64,000 nucleotides of DNA, from positions 419,728 to 483,727 of the forward strand of contig NZ_AULZ01000001.1 of the NCBI RefSeq assembly GCF_000422545.1. Reading direction: 5' to 3'. The DNA is from Desulfocurvibacter africanus subsp. africanus DSM 2603. GTDB taxonomy: Bacteria; Desulfobacterota; Desulfovibrionia; Desulfovibrionales; Desulfovibrionaceae. The notes under the pieces are model-generated. The model did not search any database. It saw nothing but the letters and a program-made list of their open reading frames with translations, and was not told the origin of the DNA. Positions 37,796 through 45,746 of this stretch are shown here, piece after piece; positions within the stretch are counted from its first letter, which is position 1, and each line of letters begins with the position of its first letter. The position numbers and the translations under genes were made by a program.

Positions 37796-38107
37796 ATGAA
37801 GACTTTGAAACTGCTTTTGGTCTGCTTGGCTATGGTGGGGGTGATCGCCGTTTCGTTGCCAAATATGGCCCAGGCCTTCACGGGCACGGTAACGAAGGTG
37901 GTTGTCGATCCCGGCGCCAACCGGATGTATGCCTTCTTCTCCAACGACACGACCAAGCCGCGTTTCCTGTATCCCCGCCTGCAGAGCGAGCAGCTCGCCC
38001 TGCTGCTGAGCGCGGTCAGCACCGGCCAGCAGGTGGATTTCGCCTTGACGACCGTTCCCGAGATTCCGGGCGCCTTCGTCATCCGCAACATCGGCCTGCG
38101 TCAGTAG
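37796..38107 (+). CDS. Small secreted protein of unknown function
   Basis: The product has 103 residues. AGGAGG precedes the ATG. A typical signal peptide (MKTLKLLLVCLAMVGVIAV) ends at MAQA before F28, leaving about 76 residues. The mature part has TKVVVDPGANRMYAFFSNDT and a C-terminus ending FVIRNIGLRQ, likely beta-rich, with no cysteine. I recognise no family. It has its own strong promoter and a perfect palindromic terminator, so it is probably well expressed as a single gene. Confidence 0.8.
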   Translation: MKTLKLLLVCLAMVGVIAVSLPNMAQAFTGTVTKVVVDPGANRMYAFFSNDTTKPRFLYPRLQSEQLALLLSAVSTGQQVDFALTTVPEIPGAFVIRNIGLRQ

Positions 38108-38130
38108 CCTCGATTTCCCGAGCATACTCT

Positions 38131-38164
38131 CCAGGGGCCGCATGCCATGGCATGCGGCCCCTGG
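38131..38164 (+). terminator. Perfect 34-base palindromic terminator
   Basis: CCAGGGGCCGCATGCCA is followed immediately by its exact reverse complement. It starts 24 bases after the stop of the small secreted protein and is followed by TTCGTTTC. It can form a 15- to 16-base stem on either strand. Confidence 0.75.
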
Positions 38165-38231
38165 TTCGTTTCGCAGGGTTCAATCAATTTGTCGCGGAGA
38201 TGCTCACTCGTGCCGGAAATCGTGCCTATGA

Positions 38232-38327
38232 AGCTTGCAGTGCGGCATGGCTTGCCGCCGCGTAGGCGTAGGCGCAATTCACTTGCGCCTACGCCTACGC
38301 GGGCGTTTTAAAAGCAATCTGCTCTAG
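38232..38327 (+). repeat. Palindromic repeat family, copy 1 (left-truncated)
   Basis: This is a partial member of the roughly 128-base family described at copy 5. It keeps GGCATGGCTTGCCG, a central hairpin extended to a 19-base perfect stem around TTCAC, and the right end AAAAGCAATCTGCTCTA. The first hairpin is missing or degraded. It lies between convergent genes, and its terminal CTA is the stop codon (TAG on the minus strand) of the FkbM gene. Confidence 0.85.
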
Positions 38328-39031
38328 AGGCGGCTGTTCATGTACTTGAGGATTCCAACGGTCTCCCCGCGTTTAAAGTGCTCAAGCAGGGTGAAGTCCG
38401 CGAGCAGTCCGTGGATCTCCTCTCTGTCCGCCTGGCTGTGGTATTCCAGATATAAATGCTTCACGCGGTCCAAGCGGGACCCAAGGCTTTTCAGGATCTC
38501 GATTTCCGAGCCTTCGGTGTCCACCTTGAGGATATCCACGGAATCCAGCTGTAGGCCGTCCAGGGCCTTGCCCGCATCGCGCACCCGGACCGTCTCATGG
38601 ACTAACGCCGGGCCGGCTGGCTCATGGCCCGGCTTGAGAGAGCTCTGTCCGGTCTTGTTGGCATTGAAGTACAGAGTCTGCTCCCCGTCATGGTCGGACA
38701 GAGCCACTGGATGCAGATGTATGTTCGTGAACGGAGCGGCATTGATCTCAAAGGCTTTGCGCAGAGCCCCTGAAGGCTCGAAGCTGTGGACAGTGGAATT
38801 GGGGATGTTCAGTCTGGCATAGATGGCGAAAAGCCCCACGTTGGCCCCGATATCGAGAACAACGGTGTGGCCGAAGACACCCTTGAGTTTGGTCAGCGGG
38901 TATTCCTCCCGAAGAAAGATGTCACCCACGAGAAACGTCTCGCCTTTGGGCACGGTGAGCCTGAGAACTTCGCTTTTGTAGCGGTGGGTGACTTGGACGA
39001 AAGACGCGGAGGAAGCTGTCTGGATATGCAT
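38324..39031 (-). CDS. FkbM family methyltransferase
   Basis: The product has 235 residues from the ATG at 39031, preceded by AGGAG; a GTG at 39049 is possible. SAM-binding motif is VVLDIGANVGLFAIYARL, followed by VHSFEPSGALRKAFE; the family-specific DILKVDTEGSEIEIL is present. FkbM enzymes O-methylate sugars or small metabolites. Its stop codon is formed by the end of palindromic repeat copy 1. It is isolated from the glycan island, in the opposite direction, but may modify the same polymer. Confidence 0.87.
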   Translation of the reverse strand: MHIQTASSASFVQVTHRYKSEVLRLTVPKGETFLVGDIFLREEYPLTKLKGVFGHTVVLDIGANVGLFAIYARLNIPNSTVHSFEPSGALRKAFEINAAPFTNIHLHPVALSDHDGEQTLYFNANKTGQSSLKPGHEPAGPALVHETVRVRDAGKALDGLQLDSVDILKVDTEGSEIEILKSLGSRLDRVKHLYLEYHSQADREEIHGLLADFTLLEHFKRGETVGILKYMNSRL

Positions 39032-39426
39032 AAAGCTCCTGGTGGACACTCTGTGGTCTGCAGTGGGATGCTGTTCTGGCGCAGCCTATATCTGCAAACG
39101 ATCGAAAGCAAAACTCTTGCCATCGACAACACCAGCGTTCATGGCCGCAAGTGCTTGTCCGCGACCTAAAGCGTTTTTTTCGGCAGAAGATCGTCGCCTT
39201 TGCATGACTCCGGCCCATACGCGGCATCTGAATGCCGCTTTGCAGGGGTGGCGTTCGGAATCTCCTTAACACACTGTCTTTCAGACGAGGGACTATGAGG
39301 AAACGAGAGATACTTCGGGGGTCCAGGACGCCATTCAATCAAAGGGCGGCCCTGGCGGGGTAGAATACGGAGAGGGGCAGCGCCCCTCTCCGGTTAATGC
39401 GCTACTCTTTTGAATGCTACTTGAGG
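39032..39426. other. Intergenic region between FkbM and nifV genes
   Basis: There are 395 bases between two minus-strand genes. It holds the nifV terminator hairpin listed next; the FkbM promoter must also be here. No coding frame with a ribosome site is visible, and I see no other structure. Confidence 0.5.
39368..39392 (-). terminator. Hairpin downstream of nifV
   Basis: CGGAGAGGGGC (39,368-39,378) pairs exactly with GCCCCTCTCCG (39,382-39,392) around AGC. It lies 35 bases beyond the nifV stop. No T-run follows, so it may be an RNA 3'-end stabiliser or a member of the GC-rich stem family. Confidence 0.6.
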
Positions 39427-40533
39427 CTATTTGGCCAAAGCCAACAGTTCCTCGTCTTCCAAAACCCGGCCCTTGGCCGCGGACAGGGCGCGCACCCGGT
39501 CAGTGAGGCTTTGCATGTCCCCGCAGGCGGCCAAACCCAGCTCACCCAACTTGCGCGCCACGGCCGCCCGGCCGCTCTTCTTGCCCACGCCGAGCTTGCG
39601 GCTGAGGCCCACGCGCGAGGGCTCGAACGGCTCGTACAGCTCGGCGGCCTTGTACAGCCCGTCCACGTGCAGTCCGCTCTCGCACCAGAAGATGCGCTCG
39701 CCCACCATGGGCGCATTGGCCGGCACGGGCATGTTCGCGGCCCTGGCCGCTGAGGCGCACAGTTCACGCACCGTGGCCAGATCATAGCCTTCCGCGCCCA
39801 GGCGCAGGGTCAGGTAGCCGGCGATCTGCTCCAGGCTAGCCAAGCCGGCACGCTCGCCCAGTCCCAGGGCGCTGGCGTCCACGAAGTCGGCCCCGGCGCG
39901 CAGGCCTTCCACGGCATTGGCCGTGGCCATGCCGAAATCGTTGTGCAGGTGCAGGGCCAGGGGCAGATTCACGGCCGCACGAAAAGCGCTCACGAGCCGG
40001 GCCGTCTCGGCGGGAGCCAGCACGCCCACGGTGTCTGCCAGGCGCAGGCGCGCCGCGCCCTTGTCCTGCGCCAAGCGAGCCACGGACAGGGCAAAGGACA
40101 GGTCCGCGCGGGATACGTCTTCCAGTCCCAGCGAAACATAGGCCACGCCCAGTTCGCGTGCCAAGCCGAGCATGCGCGCCACATGGCCAAGCAGCGCCTG
40201 GCGATCAAGACCGAGCTTGCGGCGGATGTGCGCGTCCGACACGGGCACGGTCATGCACAGCCGGTCTGGCGAGAGCCCCGCGGCCATGCGCAGATCAGCC
40301 GGCCGGCAGGCGCACCACAGGCTCAGGCTCTGGCGACGGTCCTTGAGCATGGCCCCGTAGAGCAGCAGCCCTTCCAGCTCGCGGCAATGCTCCGGGCTCG
40401 GCCCCACCGCGCCCACCTCGACCTCGTCGACCCCGGCGGCCAGGGACAGCCGCAGGAGCTCTTCCTTGTGGCTGCGGTCGAAATACACGCCGAACTGCTG
40501 TTCACCTTCGCGCAGGGTGGAGTCGATGAGCAT
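39427..40533 (-). CDS. nifV: Homocitrate synthase-like protein (NifV)
   Basis: The product has 368 residues from the ATG at 40533, where AGGAGA precedes the start; the longer frame upstream has no site. It belongs to the DRE-TIM (HMGL-like) family: IDSTLREGEQQFGVYF at the N-terminus is the metal/substrate loop, and LHLHNDFGMATANAVEG carries the H-x-H-type metal site. LGERAGLASLEQI is typical of NifV/LeuA. NifV condenses 2-oxoglutarate and acetyl-CoA to homocitrate, the organic ligand of FeMo-cofactor. It diverges from nifH, which supports NifV over isopropylmalate synthase. The family's usual DTTLRDGEQ reads DSTLREGEQ here. Confidence 0.8.
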   Translation of the reverse strand: MLIDSTLREGEQQFGVYFDRSHKEELLRLSLAAGVDEVEVGAVGPSPEHCRELEGLLLYGAMLKDRRQSLSLWCACRPADLRMAAGLSPDRLCMTVPVSDAHIRRKLGLDRQALLGHVARMLGLARELGVAYVSLGLEDVSRADLSFALSVARLAQDKGAARLRLADTVGVLAPAETARLVSAFRAAVNLPLALHLHNDFGMATANAVEGLRAGADFVDASALGLGERAGLASLEQIAGYLTLRLGAEGYDLATVRELCASAARAANMPVPANAPMVGERIFWCESGLHVDGLYKAAELYEPFEPSRVGLSRKLGVGKKSGRAAVARKLGELGLAACGDMQSLTDRVRALSAAKGRVLEDEELLALAK

Positions 40534-40652
40534 GGCTGTTCTCCTTGGGTTTGCGACCGGGACTCCCGCCCGGCCCGAACCATAGGCTGCACGAAGCATT
40601 CCAGGCCAGGAAGCGAGAAAGGACGGGCATCGTTCAGGATGGACAGCACAAG

Positions 40653-40693
40653 GTCTACATTAGTGTCGGCCCGAAGCCTTCATTATTGTAGAC
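40653..40693 (+). promoter_or_regulatory. Inverted repeat upstream of the nifH promoter
   Basis: GTCTACA (40,653-40,659) and its exact reverse complement TGTAGAC (40,687-40,693) have centres 34 bases apart. The pair lies about 64-104 bases upstream of the sigma54 box, where activators bind. It is not the NifA site TGT-N10-ACA. Two seven-base arms could be chance. Confidence 0.4.
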
Positions 40694-40756
40694 ATCTCGA
40701 AAGCTCCAAAAAGCATGCTCGTAATTTTTACTTTTAATTACAATAGATTACTTGGT

Positions 40757-40771
40757 TGGCACATGCCTTGC
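40757..40771 (+). promoter_or_regulatory. Sigma54 (-24/-12) promoter of the nif operon
   Basis: TGGCAC (40,757-40,762), five bases, TTGC (40,768-40,771): an exact match to TGGCAC-N5-TTGC. It lies 59 bases before the nifH start and directs transcription into nifH-I1-I2-D-K. Confidence 0.88.
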
Positions 40772-40818
40772 CCTAAGGCCTTCACAAGTGCGTCGCATCC
40801 TACGGCGCAGATTCGTGA

Positions 40819-41655
<837 letters not shown>

Positions 41656-41695
41656 CGCACGCAGCACACCAACGCGAGAAGAAAGGAGCACCGCC

Positions 41696-42055
41696 ATGCT
41701 GATTATGGTTCGCGCCATTGTAAGACCCGACAAGGTTGACGACGTTCTGGCCTCCCTCATGGACGCCGGCTTCCCGGCAGTGACCAAATTCTCCGTGGCC
41801 GGCCGCGGCAAGCAGCGCGGAATAAAGATCGGCCAGATCACCTATGACGAGATCCCCAAGGTCATGCTCATGATCGTCATCGACGACAAGGACAAGGACT
41901 TCACCATCAAGACCATCATGAAGGCCGCGCGCACCGGCGACAAGGGCGCCTTCGGCGACGGCAAGATCTTCATCACCCAGGTGGACGAAATGTACACCGT
42001 CAGCTCCGGGATAAAGGAGACCGCCGCGGGCAAGCTCGAAGAGGTGGCCATATGA
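41696..42055 (+). CDS. nifI1: PII-like nitrogenase regulator NifI1
   Basis: The product has 119 residues with a PII fold (MLIMVRAIVRPDKVDDVLASLMDAGF, here MVRAIVRPDKVDDVLASLM). The T-loop region (AGRGKQRGIKIGQITYDEI) lacks the standard GlnB uridylylation context. The C-terminal GDGKIFITQVDEM is PII-typical. In methanogens NifI1 and NifI2 bind NifDK and switch nitrogenase off under ammonium, relieved by 2-oxoglutarate. The nifH-I1-I2-D position is diagnostic. AAAGGAG precedes the start. Confidence 0.95.
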   Translation: MLIMVRAIVRPDKVDDVLASLMDAGFPAVTKFSVAGRGKQRGIKIGQITYDEIPKVMLMIVIDDKDKDFTIKTIMKAARTGDKGAFGDGKIFITQVDEMYTVSSGIKETAAGKLEEVAI

Positions 42056-42426
42056 AGGAGATCATGGCCGTCATCCGCATGGACAAGATGAACGTCACCA
42101 AGAAGGCCCTGACCGACGCCGGCGTGGCGGCCTTCTTCGCCCGCGAGGCCCAGGGCAGGGGCAAGGGCCTGGTGAACGCCATGCTGCTCAAGGGCGCGGC
42201 CAAGGGCTACGAGGAGGCCGCCGAATTGCTGGGCGAAAAGGGCCGCCTGTACCCCAAGCGGGTGCTCTCCGCGGTGGTCCACGACGACCAGGTGGAGGAA
42301 GTGGTGGCCGCGATCATGACGGTCAACCGCACGGGCAAGCCCGGCGACGGCAAGATATTCGTCATGCCCATCCTGGACGGCGTGCGCGTGCGCACCGGCG
42401 AGGAAGGCAGGAAGTCCATCGATTAA
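42052..42426 (+). CDS. nifI2: PII-like nitrogenase regulator NifI2
   Basis: The product has 124 residues; its start overlaps the nifI1 stop (ATGA). PII features are EIMAVIRMDKMNVTKKAL at the start and GKPGDGKIFVMPILDGVRVRTGEEG at the end, split as GKPGDGKIFVMP and VRTGEEG. The longer T-loop (GAAKGYEEAAELLGEKGRLY) is characteristic of NifI2. It acts with NifI1 as a heteromeric post-translational switch on nitrogenase. Palindromic repeat copy 2 begins four bases after its stop. Confidence 0.95.
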   Translation: MKEIMAVIRMDKMNVTKKALTDAGVAAFFAREAQGRGKGLVNAMLLKGAAKGYEEAAELLGEKGRLYPKRVLSAVVHDDQVEEVVAAIMTVNRTGKPGDGKIFVMPILDGVRVRTGEEGRKSID

Positions 42427-42429
42427 GCC

Positions 42430-42557
42430 TAGAGCATTTGCTTTTGAAAATGCTCTCCAAGCCATGCGTCGGCATGGCTTGCCGCTAGCTTCGGCGCAGG
42501 CGCAATTCACTTGCGCCGTCAACGCCGAAGCGGGCGTCTCAAAAGTAATCTGTTCTA
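42430..42557 (+). repeat. Palindromic repeat family, copy 2, inside the nif operon
   Basis: A full 128-base copy in the same orientation as copy 5: left hairpin AGAGCATTTGCTTTTGAAAATGCTCT, the CAAGCCATGC/GCATGGCTTG hairpin, the GGCGCAATTCACTTGCGCC hairpin and right end AAAAGTAATCTGTTCTA. It occupies most of the nifI2-nifD spacer (182 bases), ending 51 bases before nifD. The three stems could pause, terminate or process the nif mRNA between regulators and structural genes. Confidence 0.9.
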
Positions 42558-42608
42558 AGACATGCGACCAGCCGGTTTAGCCGGACAAGCCATAAGAGGT
42601 GCAGAGCA

Positions 42609-44255
42609 ATGCCTACCAAGAAGGCAATGACCCCCGCTGAGGTCAAGGAAGAGATCCTCAGGCGATACCCCACCAAGGTGGCCAGGAAGCGCGACAAGCA
42701 GTTCCTGGTGCACGAGGGGCCGGAGGCCATGCAGACAAAGGATATCCAGGCCAACGTCCGGACCATCCCCGGCATCATAACCCAGCGCGGCTGCACCTAC
42801 GCGGGCTGCAAGGGCGTTATCCTGGGTCCCACGCGGGACATCGTGAACATCACCCATGGCCCCATCGGCTGCGGCTTCTATTCCTGGCTCACGCGCCGCA
42901 ACCAGACCGACGCATCGGCGCCGGACGCGGCCAACTACATGACCTACTGCTTCTCGACGGACATGACCGAGCACGACATCGTGTTCGGCGGCATGAACAA
43001 GCTGCGCCAAGCCGTCCAGGAAGCCTATGACCTGTTCAAGCCCCGGGCCATCGCGATTTTCTCCACCTGTCCCGTGGGCCTCATCGGCGACGACGTGCAC
43101 GCCGTGGCGCGCGAGATGAAGGAGAAGCTCAACGCGATTGACCCGAACCACAAGGTCAACATCTTCGCCTTCTCCTGCGAGGGCTACAAGGGCGTGTCCC
43201 AGTCCGCGGGCCACCATATCGCCAACAACCAGATCTTCACCCACGTGGTGGGCGAGGAGATGAAGCGGCCCGAGGGCAAGTACCTCATCAACATGCTCGG
43301 CGAGTACAACATCGGCGGCGACGCCTTCGAGATCGAGCGAATCCTGGACAAGTGCGGCATCACGCTCAACTCGTCCTTCTCCGGCAACTCGACTTACGAG
43401 CAGTTCGCCCGCGCCGGCGTAGCCGACCTGAACTGCGTCATGTGCCACCGCTCCATCAACTACGTGGCCGACATGATGGAGACCAAGTGGGGCATCCCCT
43501 GGATCAAGGTCAACTTCATCGGCGCCAAGTCCACGGCCAAGTCGCTGCGCAAGATCGCCCAGTATTTCGGCGACAAGCAGCTCATCGACAGGGTCGAGGA
43601 AGTCATCGCCGAGGAAATGAAGAACGTGGACGCCACGCTGGCCGACGTGAAGCCGCGCACCACGGGCAAGACGGCCATGCTTTTCGTGGGCGGCTCCCGC
43701 GCCCACCACTACCAGGATCTGTTCAAGGAGTTGGGCATGCGGTCCATCGGCGCGGGCTACGAGTTCGCCCACCGCGACGACTACGAGGGCCGGCGCGTGA
43801 TCCCGGACATCAAGGTCGACGCGGATAGCCGCAACATCGAGGAGCTCCACATTGAACAGGACCCGGCCAACTACAACCCGCGCAAGACGGATGAAGAGCT
43901 GAAGCAGCTCGAAGCCGCTGGGTTCGAGTTCAAGGAGTACGCCGGCCTCATCCCGGACATGGACAAGGACACGCTGATCATCGATGACATCAACTCCTGG
44001 GAAACCGAGAAGCTCATCGAGATCATGAAGCCCGACATCTTCTGCGCCGGCATCAAGGAAAAGTACGCCGTGGAGAAGCTGGGAGTGCCGCTCAAGCAGC
44101 TGCACAACTACGACATGGGCGGACCCTACGCCGGCTTCAAGGGCGCGATGAACTACTACCTGGAGATCGACCGGCTGGTGAACAGCAAGATTTGGAGCTA
44201 CCTCGAGGCCCCCTGGGACAAGGAGCCCGAGCTGTCCGCCACCTACGTCGGCTAG
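42609..44255 (+). CDS. nifD: Nitrogenase molybdenum-iron protein alpha chain
   Basis: The product has 548 residues, long because of the insertion of about 50 residues (roughly 385-440) seen in clostridial/methanogen-type NifD. P-cluster cysteines are in RGCTYAGCKGV and STCPVGLIGDD. The FeMo-co cysteine lies in the SSFSGNSTYEQF region preceding LNCVMCHRS, and the cofactor histidine is in LHNYDMGGPYAGF. SCEGYKGVSQSAGHH carries the active-site histidine loop. It forms an alpha2-beta2 enzyme with NifK. The downstream nifK follows after 18 bases. Confidence 0.96.
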   Translation: MPTKKAMTPAEVKEEILRRYPTKVARKRDKQFLVHEGPEAMQTKDIQANVRTIPGIITQRGCTYAGCKGVILGPTRDIVNITHGPIGCGFYSWLTRRNQTDASAPDAANYMTYCFSTDMTEHDIVFGGMNKLRQAVQEAYDLFKPRAIAIFSTCPVGLIGDDVHAVAREMKEKLNAIDPNHKVNIFAFSCEGYKGVSQSAGHHIANNQIFTHVVGEEMKRPEGKYLINMLGEYNIGGDAFEIERILDKCGITLNSSFSGNSTYEQFARAGVADLNCVMCHRSINYVADMMETKWGIPWIKVNFIGAKSTAKSLRKIAQYFGDKQLIDRVEEVIAEEMKNVDATLADVKPRTTGKTAMLFVGGSRAHHYQDLFKELGMRSIGAGYEFAHRDDYEGRRVIPDIKVDADSRNIEELHIEQDPANYNPRKTDEELKQLEAAGFEFKEYAGLIPDMDKDTLIIDDINSWETEKLIEIMKPDIFCAGIKEKYAVEKLGVPLKQLHNYDMGGPYAGFKGAMNYYLEIDRLVNSKIWSYLEAPWDKEPELSATYVG

Positions 44256-44273
44256 CCAAGGAAGGATCAGGAT

Positions 44274-45653
44274 ATGACGCTGCTCAGACATACATCCAAG
44301 GAAATCAAGGACCGTTCGGCCCTTACCATCAACCCGGCCAAGACCTGCCAGCCGGTTGGAGCCATGTACGCGGCCCTGGGCATCCACGGCTGTCTGCCGC
44401 ACAGCCACGGATCGCAGGGCTGCTGCTCCTACCACCGCAGCATGCTCACGCGCCACTACAAGGAGCCGGTCTACGCAGGCACCAGCTCCTTCACCGAAGG
44501 CGCCAGCGTGTTCGGCGGACAGGCCAACCTGTTGCAGGCCTTTCAGAACATCTTCGAAATCTATGATCCCGATGTGGTGGCCGTGCACTCCACCTGCCTG
44601 TCGGAGACCATCGGCGACGACATGCCGCAGATCGCCGACAAGGCAGTCAAGGAAGGCAAGGTGCCCGAGGGCAAAGTGGTTGTGACCGCTTCCACGCCTT
44701 CCTACGTTGGCAGCCATGTGACCGGTTTCGCCAACATGGTCCAGGGCATGGTCAAGGGCCTGGCGACCAAGAAGGACAAGAAGAACGGCAAGATCAACGT
44801 CATTCCGGGCTTCGTGGAGCCCTCGGACATGGGCGAGATCAAGCGGCTGTGCAAGCTGATGGACGTGCCCATCATCCTGTTCCCGGATACCGACGGAGTG
44901 CTCAACGGCCCGCTGACCGGCAAGCACAAGATGTTCCCGGACGGCGGCGTGACAGTGGAGGAGCTGCGCGATACGGCCAACTCCATGGGCACCCTGGCTC
45001 TGGGCGAATGGGGCAGCAGCCTGGCAGCCAAGTACCTGGATTCCACCCACAAGGTGCCCTGCCAGATCCTGGGCCTGCCCCTGGGCCTGACCGCCACGGA
45101 CAGCTTCATCGACGCCCTGCGCAAGATGGCCGGCAAGTCCGTGCCCGCGGAGATCTCTTTCGAGCGCGGCCAGCTGGTGGACGTCATGAAGGACTACCAC
45201 CAGTACCTGTACCGCCGGAAGGTGGCCCTGGCGGGCGACCCTGACCAGCTCATCGCCCTGACCGAGTTCCTGGTCAGCCTGGACATGATCCCGGCGCATA
45301 TCGTCACCGGCACGCCGGGCAAGAAGTTCGAGGAGCGCATCCGCGAGATCACCAAGGACGTGCCCTACAAGGTCAACGTCAAGGTCGAGGGCGACATGTT
45401 CATGCTCCATCAGTGGATCAAGAACGACCCCGTGGATCTGCTCATCGGCAACACATACATGAAGTACATCGCCCGCGACGAGGACATCCCGCTGGTGCGC
45501 CACGGCTTGCCCATCCTCGACCGCGTCGGACACCAGTACTTCCCGACCGTGGGCTACAAGGGCGGCCTGCGCCTGCTGGAAAAGATCCTGGACGCTATCC
45601 TGACCCGCAAGGATCGCGACGACCCCGAAACTAGCTTCGAGCTCGCTCTGTAA
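44274..45653 (+). CDS. nifK: Nitrogenase molybdenum-iron protein beta chain
   Basis: The product has 459 residues. It lacks the N-terminal extension of proteobacterial NifK, as in clostridial-type enzymes. P-cluster cysteines are in AKTCQPVGAMYA, HGSQGCCSYHRSM and VHSTCLSETIGDD. The C-terminal VGYKGGLRLLEKILDAIL is typical. AAGGAAGGA precedes the start. A GC-rich hairpin directly follows the stop, so expression of the last two operon genes may be lower. Confidence 0.96.
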   Translation: MTLLRHTSKEIKDRSALTINPAKTCQPVGAMYAALGIHGCLPHSHGSQGCCSYHRSMLTRHYKEPVYAGTSSFTEGASVFGGQANLLQAFQNIFEIYDPDVVAVHSTCLSETIGDDMPQIADKAVKEGKVPEGKVVVTASTPSYVGSHVTGFANMVQGMVKGLATKKDKKNGKINVIPGFVEPSDMGEIKRLCKLMDVPIILFPDTDGVLNGPLTGKHKMFPDGGVTVEELRDTANSMGTLALGEWGSSLAAKYLDSTHKVPCQILGLPLGLTATDSFIDALRKMAGKSVPAEISFERGQLVDVMKDYHQYLYRRKVALAGDPDQLIALTEFLVSLDMIPAHIVTGTPGKKFEERIREITKDVPYKVNVKVEGDMFMLHQWIKNDPVDLLIGNTYMKYIARDEDIPLVRHGLPILDRVGHQYFPTVGYKGGLRLLEKILDAILTRKDRDDPETSFELAL

Positions 45654-45746
45654 AAGGGGAATGTGGGGAGGGCTCCGCCCTCCCCACGCCCCACCCGCCA
45701 GGGAATCACTCCCCTGGACCCCGCATTCCCGGGAACGAGGTAACCC
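45654..45746. repeat. GC-rich stem-loops between nifK and the NifB-like gene
   Basis: GTGGGGAGGGC (45,663-45,673) pairs with GCCCTCCCCAC (45,677-45,687) around TCC. CCAGGG/CCCTGG near 45,708-45,727 forms a second stem. The type resembles the stems upstream of atpD. Inside an operon it could protect the nifHDK message or attenuate read-through. Confidence 0.75.
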
